A DNA stretch of 64,000 bases, taken from Pseudomonadota bacterium. Its GTDB lineage: Bacteria > Pseudomonadota > Gammaproteobacteria > Burkholderiales > Burkholderiaceae. The stretch covers positions 13,870 to 77,869 of the forward strand of contig JAJXUC010000002.1 of the NCBI GenBank assembly GCA_021783435.1, written 5' to 3'. Position 1 is the first letter of the stretch, and each line of letters begins with the position of its first letter. Below, piece by piece: positions 19,108 through 29,510 of the stretch. The notes beneath the pieces are model-generated. The model was not told the DNA's origin. It saw only the letters and a list, made by a program, of their open reading frames with translations, and searched no databases. Made by a program: the position numbers and the translations under genes.

Positions 19108-21243
19108 TCAGGACTGCTGTGGTTCGACCGGCGACGTCTGTTGAGCAACGGCTTCTTCCACGCCGAGCAGCGCCTTGATCGACAGACGGAAGCGACCCTT
19201 GTCGTCGGTTTCGATGACTTTCACACGCACCTTCTGGCCTTCCTGGATATGGTCGGAAACCTTGTTGATGCGCTCGTTGGCGATTTGGGAAATATGCAGC
19301 AGGCCATCCTTGCCCGGCAGCACGTTGACCAATGCACCAAAGTCCAGCAGCTTGACCACCGTGCCGTCGTAGATCTGACCGATCTCGACCTCGGCGGTGA
19401 GCTCGCCGATGCGGCGCATGGCGTCCTTGGCACGATCGGCATCGGTTGCGGCCACCGTGATGGTGCCATCCTCGGCGATATTGATCTGCGTGCCCGTCTC
19501 TTCGGTCAAGGCGCGGATGATGGCGCCGCCCTTGCCGATGACGTCGCGAATCCGCTCCGGGTTGATCTTCATGGTGTAGAGGCGCGGGGCAAACTGCGAC
19601 ACCTCGGTGCGCGCTCCGCCCACGGCTTGCTGCATCAGCCCCAGAATGTGCATGCGGCCTTCGCGCGCCTGCGCCAGCGCCACCTGCATGATTTCGCGGG
19701 TGATGCCCTGGATCTTGATGTCCATCTGCAAGGCCGTAATGCCAGTTGCGGAGCCCGCGACCTTGAAGTCCATATCGCCCAGATGGTCCTCATCACCGAG
19801 GATGTCGGTCAGCACCGCAAACCTGTTGCCCTCCTTGATCAGCCCCATGGCAATGCCAGCGACATGCGCCTTCAGCGGCACGCCCGCGTCCAGCAGGCTG
19901 AGGCAACCGCCGCAAACCGAGGCCATGGACGATGAGCCGTTGGACTCGGTGACTTCCGACACCAGGCGCGTGGTGTACGCGAAATCTTCCTTCTTCGGCA
20001 GCACGGCCAGCAGTGCGCGCTTGGCCAAACGGCCATGGCCGATTTCGCGGCGCTTGGGCGAACCCATGCGGCCGGTTTCGCCGGTGGCGAACGGAGGCAT
20101 GTTGTAGTGCAACAGGAAACGGTCGCGATACTCACCGCCCAAAGCGTCGATGATTTGTGAATCCTGATCGGTGCCAAGCGTGGTCACCACCAGCGCCTGG
20201 GTTTCGCCACGGGTGAACAAGGCGCTGCCATGGGTACGCGGCAACACACCGGTCCGGATCTCGATCGGGCGTACGGTCCGTGTGTCGCGCCCATCGATGC
20301 GGGGATCGCCGCTCAGAATCTGGCCACGCACAATGCGCGCTTCCATGTCGAACATGATGGACTCGACCTTGGTGCTGTCGACCGTCGCACCGTCCTGGCT
20401 CAACGCCGCATGAACCTGGGCGTAGACCTGGCGCAGCGCATCGGTACGTGCCTGCTTCTGGGTGATCTTGTAAGCGGCGCGGAAACCTTCGCCCGCAACC
20501 GCTTCGATGCGGCCGATGAGGGCCTCGTCGCGCGCTTCCGGTTTCCAGTCCCAGGCCGGCTTGCCGCCTTCGCGCACCAGTTCATGAATGGCGTCGATCG
20601 CAGTCTGCATCTGCTTGTGGCCATACATCACCGCCTCGAGCATGACATCTTCGGACAACTGGTCGGCTTCGGACTCCACCATCAACACGGCCGACTCGGT
20701 CCCGGCGACCACCAAGTCCAGCCGAGAATCACCCAATTGGGCTTTGCTCGGGTTCAACACGTATTCGCCGTTGATATAAGCCACGCGGGCAGCACCCACC
20801 GGACCGTCGAACGGGATGCCCGAGATCGACAGCGCGGCACTGGCGGCGATCATGGCTGGAATGTCGGCATCGACGTCCGGGTTCAGCGACATCACATGGA
20901 TGACGACCTGCACCTCGTTGTAGAACCCTTCCGGAAACAAGGGGCGAATCGGTCGGTCGATCAGGCGCGAGGTCAGGGTCTCGCCTTCGCTCAGGCGGCC
21001 TTCACGCTTGAAAAAGCCGCCAGGAATCTTGCCTGCGGCATAGGTCTTCTCGATGTAATCGACAGTGAGCGGAAAGAAATCCTGACCCGGCTTGGCCTGT
21101 TTGGCTGCCACCACCGTGGCGAGCACCACGGTATCGTCCATATTCAGCAACACAGCCCCGGAAGCTTGGCGCGCGATTTCGCCGGTCTCCATCGTGACGG
21201 TGTGTTGGCCCCATTGAAAAGTCTTGGTGATTTTGTTGAACAT
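19108..21243 (-). CDS. pnp: Polyribonucleotide nucleotidyltransferase (PNPase)
   Basis: A 711-residue exoribonuclease that degrades RNA by phosphorolysis. It has two RNase PH-like domains (about 10-230 and 310-540) joined by a helical linker, a KH domain ([20 protein letters not shown]) and a C-terminal S1 domain ([20 protein letters not shown]). The active-site region [20 protein letters not shown] is intact. The start [12 protein letters not shown] (ATG 21243) has GGAG about 8 nt upstream. It follows rpsO, as in many bacteria, and its leader contains a strong stem-loop. Confidence 0.97.
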   Translation of the reverse strand: MFNKITKTFQWGQHTVTMETGEIARQASGAVLLNMDDTVVLATVVAAKQAKPGQDFFPLTVDYIEKTYAAGKIPGGFFKREGRLSEGETLTSRLIDRPIRPLFPEGFYNEVQVVIHVMSLNPDVDADIPAMIAASAALSISGIPFDGPVGAARVAYINGEYVLNPSKAQLGDSRLDLVVAGTESAVLMVESEADQLSEDVMLEAVMYGHKQMQTAIDAIHELVREGGKPAWDWKPEARDEALIGRIEAVAGEGFRAAYKITQKQARTDALRQVYAQVHAALSQDGATVDSTKVESIMFDMEARIVRGQILSGDPRIDGRDTRTVRPIEIRTGVLPRTHGSALFTRGETQALVVTTLGTDQDSQIIDALGGEYRDRFLLHYNMPPFATGETGRMGSPKRREIGHGRLAKRALLAVLPKKEDFAYTTRLVSEVTESNGSSSMASVCGGCLSLLDAGVPLKAHVAGIAMGLIKEGNRFAVLTDILGDEDHLGDMDFKVAGSATGITALQMDIKIQGITREIMQVALAQAREGRMHILGLMQQAVGGARTEVSQFAPRLYTMKINPERIRDVIGKGGAIIRALTEETGTQINIAEDGTITVAATDADRAKDAMRRIGELTAEVEIGQIYDGTVVKLLDFGALVNVLPGKDGLLHISQIANERINKVSDHIQEGQKVRVKVIETDDKGRFRLSIKALLGVEEAVAQQTSPVEPQQS

Positions 21244-21338
21244 CGTGAACTCCGGTTCATGGGCGCGGGACAACCCCAGCGCCCCCTATCAGTTGCCAGG
21301 CCACGCACCGCGACCCAACTCGGCGGCAAGCACAATGC

Positions 21339-21381
21339 CATTCCAGCGCAACTCTGGAAACTGGAAAGTCGCATTGGAATG
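21339..21381 (-). other. Stem-loop in the pnp leader
   Basis: On the transcribed strand CATTCCA pairs with TGGAATG (7 bp). After a two-base internal bulge, GCGAC pairs with GTTGC. That gives a near-continuous stem of about 14 positions with a 15-nt loop containing a repeated TTTCCAG/TTTCCAGA. It is about 95 nt before the pnp start. E. coli pnp has an RNase III-cleaved leader stem used for autoregulation; a similar role here is inference. Confidence 0.5.
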
Positions 21382-21441
21382 ACACAGCAGCACTTCCCTC
21401 GTCAACAGGCCGCATGCACCGCTCGACCCGCACAACAAAAC

Positions 21442-21477
21442 AAGGCGCCTGCGTCGAAGCTTCAACACAGGCGCCTT
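21442..21477 (-). terminator. Intrinsic terminator after rpsO
   Basis: A perfect 10-bp stem, AAGGCGCCTG/CAGGCGCCTT, with a 16-nt loop lies 17 bp beyond the rpsO stop. On the minus strand it is followed by TTGTTTTGTTGTG, a T-rich tract. It should terminate many rpsO transcripts, with some read-through or a separate promoter for pnp. Confidence 0.75.
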
Positions 21478-21494
21478 GATCGCTCCACAACCTC

Positions 21495-21764
21495 TTACTT
21501 GCGCAGGCTCAGCTTGCTGATCAGCGACTTGTAACGCTCGGCATCCTTGGACTTGAGATAGTCCAACAGCTTGCGCCGACGGCTCACCATGCGCAGCAGA
21601 CCACGCCGACCATGGTGGTCTTTGGCATGGATCTTGAAATGCCCGGTCAACTCGTTGATACGGGCGGTCAGCAGCGCAACCTGGACCTCGGGGGACCCGG
21701 TATCCTTGGCTCCGCGCGCGTTGTCGGCAACGATTTGTGCCGTATTGCTCTTGTCGAGACTCAT
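21495..21764 (-). CDS. rpsO: 30S ribosomal protein S15
   Basis: 89 residues, the exact family length. It starts [20 protein letters not shown] (ATG 21764, with AGGAAAC upstream) and contains the conserved [20 protein letters not shown] and [22 protein letters not shown]15 binds 16S rRNA early in small-subunit assembly. The rpsO-pnp pairing is conserved across bacteria. The longer open frame upstream is leader sequence. Confidence 0.97.
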   Translation of the reverse strand: MSLDKSNTAQIVADNARGAKDTGSPEVQVALLTARINELTGHFKIHAKDHHGRRGLLRMVSRRRKLLDYLKSKDAERYKSLISKLSLRK

Positions 21765-22091
21765 CTTGAAAGTTTCCTGGAGAGAACTGGCGAACGCAGA
21801 AGAAACCATTCCGCGCCGTGCAAAAATCAGCAGTTTACCTGATCGCAAGGATTGAGCGCCGCATAGTTGGCCGGGCTCCGCGCCCAATCATGAGGCATGC
21901 AGACCGAGACTGGATCCAGCCAATCGAGCTGCAGCCCCGCAAACTATCGGATGCGGCGGCAAAGATGCGTCGGTTTTCGTGAATAACTTCACGCGCTGTG
22001 GGCATTTCCAAGCGCCGGCTGCCAGGACATCACCTGCAGCCGTTCAATTGCAGTTACATTGCGCCGATTTGTCTTGCATCGAGTCTCCGGC
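21765..22091. other. 327-bp divergent intergenic region, rpsO / metallophosphoesterase
   Basis: No gene is convincing here. It must contain the promoter of rpsO (leftward) and of the metallophosphoesterase gene (rightward). On the minus strand a TAAACT lies just after TTGCGA but too close to pair with it. I see no clear repeats or riboswitch-like structures. Confidence 0.4.
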
Positions 22092-22859
22092 ATGCGCCTT
22101 CAACTGCTATCCGACCTCCACCTGGAAACCGAAACCTTCGTCCCGCAGCCGGCCCCCGGTGCGGACATTCTGGTGCTGGCTGGCGACATTGACGCTGGGC
22201 ACGACGGGCTGGATCTTTTTGCCCGTTGGCCCGTGCCCGTGGTGTTCATCGCCGGGAATCACGAGTTCGATCACAAGGATTTCGACGCCACTTTGCAGTC
22301 TTTACGCGCTCGGTGTGAGCGCCTTGGCATCACCATGTTGGAGCGTGAAAGCGTCATTCTCCAGTTCGGTGAACAGCGCGTGCGCTTTTTGGGAACAACG
22401 CTCTGGAACGACTTTGAGTTGTTCGGCGCGTCGGAACGCTCCCGCTGCATGCGTGCCGCACGCTATTTCATCGAGGAAGTGCAGCGCTCCACCCGCCACG
22501 GCCTGCCGATGGATGCCGAATCCTTGCGCCAGGAAGGCCTGCGCAACAAGGCATGGTTGAGCGATCAACTCCAGGCCCCGTCCAGCAACTCGGGACACTA
22601 CGACAAAACTGTGGTCATCACCCACTTTGCACCCAGTCTGCGCAGCACCGATCTGCGTTACCCCGTGAATGGCGCGACGGCAAGTTTCTGCAACGCCTAC
22701 GATCACCTGATCGAGCGCAGCCACCTCTGGATCCACGGCCACCTGCACTGTCGCCACGACTATGCGGTGGGCATGTCTCGGGTAGTTTGCAATTCACGCG
22801 GACACGCCAGCAGCGGCGAAGACTACGACTTCCAACCCCAGGGTGTCTGGGAAGTTTGA
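22092..22859 (+). CDS. Metallophosphoesterase (calcineurin-like)
   Basis: A 255-residue protein with all five metal-binding blocks of the calcineurin-like phosphoesterase fold: SDLHLE, AGDID, AGNHEF, THFAPS and GHLHCRHDY. These bind two metals and act on phosphomonoesters, diesters or cyclic nucleotides; the substrate cannot be inferred. The start MRLQLLSDLHLETE (ATG 22092) places the first motif at residue 7, as usual. It stands alone, with tsaD converging on it 42 bp downstream. Confidence 0.88.
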   Translation: MRLQLLSDLHLETETFVPQPAPGADILVLAGDIDAGHDGLDLFARWPVPVVFIAGNHEFDHKDFDATLQSLRARCERLGITMLERESVILQFGEQRVRFLGTTLWNDFELFGASERSRCMRAARYFIEEVQRSTRHGLPMDAESLRQEGLRNKAWLSDQLQAPSSNSGHYDKTVVITHFAPSLRSTDLRYPVNGATASFCNAYDHLIERSHLWIHGHLHCRHDYAVGMSRVVCNSRGHASSGEDYDFQPQGVWEV

Positions 22860-22901
22860 GCCGGCGTGAACGCCGGAGCGGCGCGAAAGCCAATACCGCA
22901 T

Positions 22902-23993
22902 TCAGTCATGTGGCGGAGTGCAATCAGCCGTGTCCAGCGCTGTGGCTTCTGTGAGTTCTGCCAGATCCCAACGCGGCCGGATGTCGAAGGCGTAGCTGTG
23001 ACTGGCTTTGGCAAGCCCCGCCTGCAAACGCCGGCAAGCGGCATAGGCAATCATCGGCCCGTTGTCCGTGCACCACTGCAGATCGGGATAGGAAACGCGC
23101 ACGCCGACTTGCTGGCAAGCGACATCGAGCTTCTCGCGCAACCGGTTGTTCGCCCCCACCCCGCCCGCGACGACCAGGGTTCTGCGCCCGCTCTGACGCA
23201 AGGCCTGCATGGACTTCCAGCACAGCACGTCGGTGATGGCCTCCTGCGTGGATGCGGCCAAATCGGCGCGGCTTTGCTCGCAGATATTCGTCCCCAGTTG
23301 GTTCACCCGGGTCAGAACTGCAGTCTTCAGGCCCGCAAACGAAAAATCGAGGTCTCCGCTGTGCAACTTGGGCCTGGGCAAGGCAAACGCCTCGTGGTTG
23401 CCGAATGCGGCGAGCCGCGCCAGCGCAGGCCCGCCCGGATACCCCAGGCCCAGCAGTTTGGCGGACTTGTCGAACGCCTCGCCGGCGGCGTCATCCACCG
23501 TCTCACCGAGCAGCCGGTAGCGACCGAGATCAGCGACGTCTAGCAACATCGTATGGCCTCCCGAGACCAGCAAGGCGACGAAAGGAAAAGTCAGCGTCGG
23601 GTCGGTCATCAGGGGTGACAGCAAATGACCCTCCAGGTGGTGCACACCCAGGAGCGGCTTGTCCGCGGCCATCGCCAGTGCAGTCGCCAGACCCGCCCCA
23701 ACCAGCAACGCGCCTGCCAAGCCCGGGCCGCGCGTGTAGGCAATCGCGTCCATCCGGTCGAGGGAACAACCCGCGTCGCGCAAGGTCTGCTGCAGCAGAG
23801 GTAGTGTTCGCGCGATATGGTCGCGGGACGCCAACTCGGGCACCACGCCGCCGTAGGCCTGGTGCATGACCACTTGCGAATGCAAGGCATGCGCCAGAAG
23901 ACCATCCCGGCTGTCATACACAGCAATCCCGGTTTCATCGCACGACGTCTCCAAGCCGAGAACGCGGATGGGGCCGGGTAGCTGCTTGGCCAT
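22902..23993 (-). CDS. tsaD: tRNA threonylcarbamoyladenosine (t6A) transferase TsaD
   Basis: The 363-residue ASKHA-fold enzyme transfers the threonylcarbamoyl group to A37 of ANN-decoding tRNAs with TsaB/TsaE. Motifs: [17 protein letters not shown] at the N-terminus, the metal-binding histidines in [22 protein letters not shown] and the C-terminal [13 protein letters not shown]. The start [10 protein letters not shown] (ATG 23993) has GAGG 2 nt before it; in-frame ATGs at 24017, 24029 and 24041 are alternatives. It diverges from rpsU, a conserved neighbour. Confidence 0.95.
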   Translation of the reverse strand: MAKQLPGPIRVLGLETSCDETGIAVYDSRDGLLAHALHSQVVMHQAYGGVVPELASRDHIARTLPLLQQTLRDAGCSLDRMDAIAYTRGPGLAGALLVGAGLATALAMAADKPLLGVHHLEGHLLSPLMTDPTLTFPFVALLVSGGHTMLLDVADLGRYRLLGETVDDAAGEAFDKSAKLLGLGYPGGPALARLAAFGNHEAFALPRPKLHSGDLDFSFAGLKTAVLTRVNQLGTNICEQSRADLAASTQEAITDVLCWKSMQALRQSGRRTLVVAGGVGANNRLREKLDVACQQVGVRVSYPDLQWCTDNGPMIAYAACRRLQAGLAKASHSYAFDIRPRWDLAELTEATALDTADCTPPHD

Positions 23994-24152
23994 GGCCTCG
24001 GGTTCCGGTGGACGCATCGATTCATCCATATTCTTTTGCATGACGCAGGGTCGTGTGGTGTGATGGGCACATTTTGGGCCGATTTTCAACCCTGAGCGCC
24101 GGGTAGCGCCAACATCCAAGATGGCTGATCCTCAAAAATCAGTCCGAGCCGT

Positions 24153-24199
24153 TATACTTCACAAGTTTATTTCGTCCAATCCAGCCGAGCTTTGCTCGG
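24153..24199 (+). promoter_or_regulatory. rpsU promoter element and leader hairpin
   Basis: A TATACT at 24153-24158 is a good -10 candidate, without a recognisable -35. Between it and the start codon a small hairpin, CCGAGC-TTT-GCTCGG at 24185-24199, would form in the mRNA leader. Its role is unknown; a ribosomal-protein-type leader control is possible. Confidence 0.4.
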
Positions 24200-24225
24200 A
24201 CTTTGCTGAAAGGTAGTAATTTGCA

Positions 24226-24438
24226 ATGACCACGATTCGCATCAAAGAAAATGAACCCTTCGATGTTGCACTGCGCCGATTCAAGCGCACGATTGAAAAA
24301 CTCGGCCTGCTGACGGACCTGCGGGCTCGCCAGTTCTATGAAAAGCCCACTGCCGAGCGCAAACGCAAGAAAGCTGCTGCCGTCAAGCGTCACTACAAGC
24401 GCATTCGCAGCCACATGCTGCCCAAACGTCTGTACTGA
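24226..24438 (+). CDS. rpsU: 30S ribosomal protein S21
   Basis: 70 residues, starting [20 protein letters not shown] and ending in a very basic tail ([17 protein letters not shown]), a complete bS21. S21 helps 30S subunits engage mRNA. AAAGGTAG before the ATG acts as the ribosome-binding site. The next gene is yqeY, as in many proteobacteria. Confidence 0.97.
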   Translation: MTTIRIKENEPFDVALRRFKRTIEKLGLLTDLRARQFYEKPTAERKRKKAAAVKRHYKRIRSHMLPKRLY

Positions 24439-24536
24439 ACCTTGGGTTCGCCTGGCGGGCTATCAGCCATGCTGAGCTCAGGCACGGGTTCCAGGTTGTG
24501 GTTTTTGTGTTGATGAATGCTGAATTCTGCCCGCTG

Positions 24537-24559
24537 GCCCGCAAATTTGCGGGCTTCTT
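24537..24559 (+). terminator. Intrinsic terminator after rpsU
   Basis: A perfect 18-bp palindrome, GCCCGCAAATTTGCGGGC (24537-24554), followed by TTCTT. It ends 3 bp before the yqeY start, so it probably attenuates rather than fully blocks read-through into yqeY. It could also hide the yqeY start, which has no separate Shine-Dalgarno. Confidence 0.65.
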
Positions 24560-24562
24560 GCC

Positions 24563-25015
24563 ATGATGAACCTCAAATCACGCATTCAAGATGACATGAA
24601 GGCTGCGATGCGCGCCAAGGAAACGGATCGCCTTGGCACCATTCGCATGCTGTTGGCGGCGATCAAGCAGAAAGAAGTCGACGAACGTGTAGAACCCGAC
24701 GATGCCGCCGTCGTTGCCATTCTCGACAAGATGATCAAGCAACGCCGCGATTCCATCAGCCAGTTCGAAGCCGGCGGCCGCGAAGACCTCGCGGCGAAGG
24801 AGCGCCTGGAAATCACCGTCCTCCAACCCTACTTGCCGGCACGGCTGAGCGGCGACGCACTTGACCAGGAAATCCATGCCGTGATGAGCGAGGTCGGCGC
24901 CCGTACACCGCAAGACCTTGGCAAGGTGATGGGGCCGCTCAAGACGCGCCTGGCGGGCCGTGCCGATATGGCCGTCGCCTCGGCACGTGTCAAAGCCTTG
25001 CTGAACTCAGCCTGA
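24563..25015 (+). CDS. yqeY: GatB/YqeY domain protein
   Basis: A 150-residue protein matching the YqeY family: SRIQDDMKAAMRAKETDRLG and the C-terminal QDLGKVMGPLKTRLAGRADM. The fold resembles the tail domain of GatB, the tRNA-dependent amidotransferase subunit, but the free-standing protein's job is not established. Two adjacent ATGs (24563, 24566) could start it. The usual next genes dnaG and rpoD are absent; folE2 converges instead. Confidence 0.9.
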   Translation: MMNLKSRIQDDMKAAMRAKETDRLGTIRMLLAAIKQKEVDERVEPDDAAVVAILDKMIKQRRDSISQFEAGGREDLAAKERLEITVLQPYLPARLSGDALDQEIHAVMSEVGARTPQDLGKVMGPLKTRLAGRADMAVASARVKALLNSA

Positions 25016-25149
25016 GTTTGCGCCACGAATCTGCCGCGCTTGGACGAGTTCGGTTCGCGACACCTGCATTGAGGTGACGAAAGGCCCCTCGAAGAGTTGT
25101 CCTGTTGTCCCTCCGGGAGGAGAGCAGCCTCGAGGACTGCTGCGGATAC

Positions 25150-25938
25150 TCAGACCCGCTCGATCCGCGCGTAAGCCGAGTGATTGTGAATGGATTCGAA
25201 ATTCTCGGCCTCGACCACATAGTTGCCGATGCGCGCGTCGCTCTGCACGCGCACAGCCACGTCGCGCACCAGATCCTCAACGAATTTCGGGTTTTCGTAG
25301 GCGCGCTCGGTGACGAATTTCTCGTCCGGGCGCTTCAGGAGACCCCAGATTTCGCAGGAAGCTTCTTCCTCGGCCATGCGGATGAGTTGCTCGAAGGCGA
25401 CAGGCGCCTTGAGTCGCGCCGTGATGGTGATGTGCGAGCGCTGGTTGTGCGCACCGTATTCGGAAATTTCCTTGGAACATGGGCAGAGTGCCTTGACCGG
25501 CACCTGCACGCGCGCGGTCACCTGCGCGTGCTCCCCTTGCACCTGCACGATCCAGGCGGCTTCGTAGTCCATCAGGCTCTGCACACCGCTGACGGGAGCC
25601 GCCTTGCGCACGAACAGGGGGAAACGCAATTCGAGCCGCCCTATATCGGCCTGAAGACGCAGCCGCATGGTCTGAGCAAGTGCAATGAGCCCGGCATAGT
25701 CCAGTGGTGCGTCGATGGCTTCGAGGATCTCAATGAAGCGTGACATATGCGTGCCCTTTTGCTCGGCGGGCAAAGCCACATCGGCATCCACCATGGCCAC
25801 GGTGGATTGGTTGCTGCCATCGGCCATGCGCACGCTCAAGGGATAACGCAAGCTCTTGATGCCGACGCGCTGGATCGGAATGTGGCGGGTGTCGGTCGTG
25901 CTCTGAATGTCTGGGATGGCTTCGAATGGTTTGTTCAT
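25150..25938 (-). CDS. folE2: GTP cyclohydrolase I, type IB (FolE2)
   Basis: A 262-residue protein starting [20 protein letters not shown]. Family hallmarks are the cysteine region [19 protein letters not shown] and the C-terminal [17 protein letters not shown]. FolE2 makes 7,8-dihydroneopterin triphosphate from GTP, the first step to folate and queuosine. It is structurally distinct from FolE and less strictly zinc-dependent. In some bacteria it is under Zur control, but I see no Zur-like palindrome upstream. A hairpin lies about 10 nt before the start. Confidence 0.94.
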   Translation of the reverse strand: MNKPFEAIPDIQSTTDTRHIPIQRVGIKSLRYPLSVRMADGSNQSTVAMVDADVALPAEQKGTHMSRFIEILEAIDAPLDYAGLIALAQTMRLRLQADIGRLELRFPLFVRKAAPVSGVQSLMDYEAAWIVQVQGEHAQVTARVQVPVKALCPCSKEISEYGAHNQRSHITITARLKAPVAFEQLIRMAEEEASCEIWGLLKRPDEKFVTERAYENPKFVEDLVRDVAVRVQSDARIGNYVVEAENFESIHNHSAYARIERV

Positions 25939-25947
25939 GGTCGGGCT

Positions 25948-25963
25948 GGTCTGGGGTCAGACC
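25948..25963 (-). other. Hairpin in the folE2 5' leader
   Basis: On the transcribed strand GGTCTG and CAGACC form a 6-bp stem with a 4-nt loop, ending 9 nt before the ATG. No Shine-Dalgarno sequence lies between. A GATAAT further up could be a -10 element, but no -35 is recognisable. The rest of the 170-bp gap to dxs shows no gene. Confidence 0.35.
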
Positions 25964-26108
25964 TGGACATGCGATTTGTTGACTTATCCATTCAGGATTA
26001 TCGTGACTTCGGCATTCCCTGTGACTGATCAGGAATCACGGTTGGACATGCCGCCGCATCGCATCCGATACGGATGGACCCGCAAACGCTGACTGCGACG
26101 TCACGGCG

Positions 26109-28022
26109 TCAATCGTTGGCTGCGCGTCTACGCGGCTCCGGCTCCTCGCCACCAGCATTCGGAAAGCGAGCGCGGATACTGCGCAAGAGACCGGCTGCAT
26201 CCAGGCCGCAGGCGGCCATGATTTGCGTGGGGTCGCCATGCTCCAGCCAGGCATCCGGCAAGCCGAGACTGAGCAAGGGGATTTGCAGCCCCAGGCTTTG
26301 CAAGGCTTCCAGACAGGCGGTGCCTGCCCCTCCCAGCACCGTGCCCTCCTCGACCGTGATCAGGGCATCGTGACCCAATGCCATGCGGCGCAGCATGTCC
26401 ACGTCCAGCGGCTTGATGAAGCGCATGTTGACCACGCTCGCATCCAGCGCCTCGGCCGCCTGCAGGGCCGCGTACAACACCGGACCAAATGCCAGGATGG
26501 CGATGCGGTGACCCGCTCCGGCCTGCGATTCGCGCCGCAGTTGGGCGTGCCCCAGAGGCATGGCATCGATGGTGGATCGGTCGACTTGCGCCCCAATGCC
26601 GGCTCCGCGCGGGTAGCGCACGGCAGCGGGTCCGTCCAGGGCGAAACCGGTGGACAACATTTGTCGGCACTCCAACTCATCAGCGGGCGCCATCACGGTC
26701 AAACCGGGCAAACAGCGCAGGGCCGGAATGTCGAAAGCGCCGGTATGCGTTGCGCCGTCGGCACCGACCACGCCGGCACGGTCGATGGCAAACAGTACGG
26801 GCAGGCGCTGAATCGCCACATCGTGAATGACCTGGTCGTAGGCCCGCTGCAGAAATGTGGAATAGATGGCGACCACGGGCTTCAAGCCCTCGCAGGCCAT
26901 GCCGGCGGCGAGAGTCACGGCATGCTGCTCGGCGATGCCCACGTCGTGATAGCGCTCAGGAAAGAGCTTGGCGAATTCCACCAGGCCCGAGCCCTCGCAC
27001 ATGGCCGGGGTGATGGCCACGAGGCGCTCATCTTGCCTCGCCATGTCACACAGCCACTGGCCGAAGACCTGAGCGTAAGTCGGCTTGGGCGCAACCGCTG
27101 GCGGCCTGATGCCTTCGGCCGGGTTGAAGCGCCCAGGGCCGTGGTAGGTGATGGGATCGGCCTCGGCCAACTTGTAGCCGTAGCCCTTTTTCGTGACCAC
27201 GTGCAGCAATCGCGGACCGGTGCGTTCTCGCAGATTCTCCAGGGTCGGAATCAGGGCGTTGAGGTCATGGCCGTCGATCGGACCGACATAGTCGAAACCG
27301 AATTCCTCGAACAAGGTTCCAGGCGCGACCAGGCCCTTGGCATGCTCTTCCAGCCGCCGTGCGAGTTCGAATAAGGGTGGCGGCGCGACTTTCAGCACCT
27401 GCTTGGCGGCATCGCGTGCATGGGCGTAAAAGCGGCCGGACAGCAGACGCGCCAGATACCGGTTGAGTGCCCCGACGGGGGCGGAGATCGACATGTCGTT
27501 GTCGTTGAGCACGACCAGCAGATCGGCCTCGGGATGCACACCGGCGTTGTTCAGCGCCTCGAAGGCCATGCCGCCGGTCATGGCGCCGTCGCCGATCACT
27601 GCCACCACCTTGCGGCGTTCGCCTTTGTGCTGCGCGGCCAGGGCCATGCCCAGCGCGGCCGAGATGGACGTGGAGGAATGTGCGGTGCCAAAACTGTCGT
27701 ACGGAGATTCTTCGCGGCGCGGGAAGCCGGACAAACCGTGGAGTTGGCGCAATGTGCCCATCTGCTCGCGCCGCCCGGTGAGAATCTTGTGGGCATAAGT
27801 CTGGTGCCCCACGTCCCACACCAGGCGGTCGTGCGGGGTGTCGAACGCGTAGTGCAATGCCACGGTCAGTTCGACCGTGCCGAGGTTGGATGAAAGATGC
27901 CCACCGGTGCGCGAGACCGTGTCCAGGATGAATTGGCGCAGTTGCTGTGCCAATTGCGGCAATTGTTCGGGTTGAAGCCGACGCAAGTCGTGCGGATCTT
28001 GAATGCGTTCCAGCAAGTCCAT
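26109..28022 (-). CDS. dxs: 1-deoxy-D-xylulose-5-phosphate synthase
   Basis: A 637-residue thiamine diphosphate enzyme that condenses pyruvate and glyceraldehyde 3-phosphate, entering the MEP isoprenoid pathway. Visible are the TPP motif starting [36 protein letters not shown] near the N-terminus and the transketolase-type region [20 protein letters not shown]. The start [16 protein letters not shown] is 2 bp after the ispA stop. The cluster xseB-ispA-dxs is a conserved proteobacterial arrangement. Confidence 0.97.
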   Translation of the reverse strand: MDLLERIQDPHDLRRLQPEQLPQLAQQLRQFILDTVSRTGGHLSSNLGTVELTVALHYAFDTPHDRLVWDVGHQTYAHKILTGRREQMGTLRQLHGLSGFPRREESPYDSFGTAHSSTSISAALGMALAAQHKGERRKVVAVIGDGAMTGGMAFEALNNAGVHPEADLLVVLNDNDMSISAPVGALNRYLARLLSGRFYAHARDAAKQVLKVAPPPLFELARRLEEHAKGLVAPGTLFEEFGFDYVGPIDGHDLNALIPTLENLRERTGPRLLHVVTKKGYGYKLAEADPITYHGPGRFNPAEGIRPPAVAPKPTYAQVFGQWLCDMARQDERLVAITPAMCEGSGLVEFAKLFPERYHDVGIAEQHAVTLAAGMACEGLKPVVAIYSTFLQRAYDQVIHDVAIQRLPVLFAIDRAGVVGADGATHTGAFDIPALRCLPGLTVMAPADELECRQMLSTGFALDGPAAVRYPRGAGIGAQVDRSTIDAMPLGHAQLRRESQAGAGHRIAILAFGPVLYAALQAAEALDASVVNMRFIKPLDVDMLRRMALGHDALITVEEGTVLGGAGTACLEALQSLGLQIPLLSLGLPDAWLEHGDPTQIMAACGLDAAGLLRSIRARFPNAGGEEPEPRRRAAND

Positions 28023-28024
28023 GC

Positions 28025-29038
28025 TCAATGGCTCCTGGTAACGATGCGCCGCGCCAGTTCGGCCAGGGGCTCGGCGCGCTGCCGGCGTGTGGGCGACAGG
28101 GTGTCGAGCGCCTGCAGCGCCTGGCCCAGCAGTTGCCGCGCCAGATCCCGGGCCGCATGCAGCCCGAGCAAGGTGACGAACGTGGCCTTGTGCTGCGCGG
28201 CATCCTTGCCCGCTGTCTTGCCCAACGTGGTGGAGTCGACACTGGCGTCGAGCACATCGTCCACCACCTGGAAGGCCAGGCCAATCGCATCGGCGTAGTC
28301 GCCGAGAATGGCCACCGCGCGCCTGAGCTCGTCGGCCTGCACATGGTCGGGCTCGACGCAGGCCAAGCCCATCAGCAGGCTGGCTTTGAGCAAGGCCCCG
28401 GTCTTGCGGCGGTGCATGTCGCTCAAGGCCTCGACCTCCAGATGCCGGCCCGTTGCCGCGAGGTCGAGCGCCTGCCCGCCCGCCATGCCGCTGACGCCTG
28501 CGGCGGTGGCGAGCAAGGCACACAGCCTGGCCTGAATGCAGGCGGGAATCTGCGGGTTGGAGGTCAACACCTCGAATGCCCGCACCTGCAGGGCGTCACC
28601 GGCCAGCAGCGCCGTGGCCTCGCCGAACCTCACGTGCGTCGTGGGTTGCCCACGGCGCAACACATCGTTGTCCATGCAGGGTAGATCGTCATGCACCAGG
28701 GAATAAGCATGCACCAATTCCACGGCGCAAGCGGCTGCGTCCATGGCTTGGGGATCGGCATCGAAGCATTCGCCGGCAGCCCAGACCAGCATGGGCCTGA
28801 TCCGTTTGCCCCCCAAAGCGGCGGCGTAGTGCATCGCCTCCGCCAGAGGAGGGTTGGTGGCAGTTTGCAGTGGAAGATGGGCGTCGATCAGTGCCTGGAT
28901 CCGGCGCTTACGCAAGTCGGCCCAGGCCTGAAAAGAGCTGTAGGAGCTCATGGTCTGGAGTGGCAAGGCCGGACAAGCGGCGTCGCTCGGTTCGGGGCCG
29001 GACAGGTCCGCAGCCTGCAAGGTGGAGGATCTGGACAT
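28025..29038 (-). CDS. ispA: Farnesyl diphosphate synthase (polyprenyl synthetase)
   Basis: It makes C15 (possibly C20) diphosphate from IPP and DMAPP. The first aspartate-rich motif is [15 protein letters not shown] and the second is [20 protein letters not shown] is the IPP-binding region. I choose ATG 29038 (337 residues) because AGGAAG lies about 8 nt before it and it is 4 bp after xseB. An internal ATG at 28951 (MSSYSSFQ, 308 residues) is closer to the family length but has no ribosome-binding site. Confidence 0.93.
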   Translation of the reverse strand: MSRSSTLQAADLSGPEPSDAACPALPLQTMSSYSSFQAWADLRKRRIQALIDAHLPLQTATNPPLAEAMHYAAALGGKRIRPMLVWAAGECFDADPQAMDAAACAVELVHAYSLVHDDLPCMDNDVLRRGQPTTHVRFGEATALLAGDALQVRAFEVLTSNPQIPACIQARLCALLATAAGVSGMAGGQALDLAATGRHLEVEALSDMHRRKTGALLKASLLMGLACVEPDHVQADELRRAVAILGDYADAIGLAFQVVDDVLDASVDSTTLGKTAGKDAAQHKATFVTLLGLHAARDLARQLLGQALQALDTLSPTRRQRAEPLAELARRIVTRSH

Positions 29039-29042
29039 GCCG

Positions 29043-29303
29043 TCAGCTTCCTGCCGAGCGGTCGCCTGCATAGGGCTTGAGTTCGGCGCCGTCCAGGATC
29101 TGGATCTGCTGCTCGACTGATTCCAGTTTTTCGCGGCAGTAACGCAGCAGGGTCGATCCACGCTGATAGGACTTGAGCATGTCGTCCAGGCTCATCTGTC
29201 CGGATTCAAGCTGCAAGACGAGCCGCTCCAGTTCCACGACGGCCTGCTCATAGCTTTCAGGAGGACTGTCGGCTTGGATGGGTTTGCGCGGGTTGGCATT
29301 CAT
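29043..29303 (-). CDS. xseB: Exodeoxyribonuclease VII small subunit
   Basis: An 86-residue protein with the family core [20 protein letters not shown] and [20 protein letters not shown], a coiled-coil pair that binds XseA. The complex degrades single-stranded DNA. It leads the xseB-ispA-dxs operon. A stem-loop lies in its leader and no clear Shine-Dalgarno is present. Confidence 0.94.
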   Translation of the reverse strand: MNANPRKPIQADSPPESYEQAVVELERLVLQLESGQMSLDDMLKSYQRGSTLLRYCREKLESVEQQIQILDGAELKPYAGDRSAGS

Positions 29304-29322
29304 GCGAGTGGTTGCGTCACCG

Positions 29323-29345
29323 CTGGCCCGGCTTTTTCGGGCCAG
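29323..29345 (-). other. GC-rich stem-loop in the xseB leader
   Basis: Perfect 8-bp stem CTGGCCCG/CGGGCCAG with a 7-nt loop rich in T (plus strand). On the minus strand it ends 19 nt before the xseB ATG. No T-run follows on either strand, so it does not look like a terminator. The rest of the 207-bp divergent gap holds a TAGAAT at about 29457-29462 that may serve the Rieske gene. Confidence 0.4.
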
Positions 29346-29510
29346 GCGGCTCGGCTCAAGGCGACGGATCGTGATGAGAATTCAGAGTTTTCCATTTTAT
29401 GGGTAGCGGCGAAACACCGGACCCGCCTGCTCCTCAACCCCCTCGACGGGTCCGGTCTAGAATCGCCCCGCCGTTCATGGATTGATTTTTCAGGAGATGA
29501 CAAGCCCATC

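Noticed and set aside
25080..25146. Small inverted repeats between yqeY and folE2 as a bidirectional terminator
   Set aside because: Short arms such as CCTCGAGG and CCTCCGGGAGG without T-runs; too weak to call.
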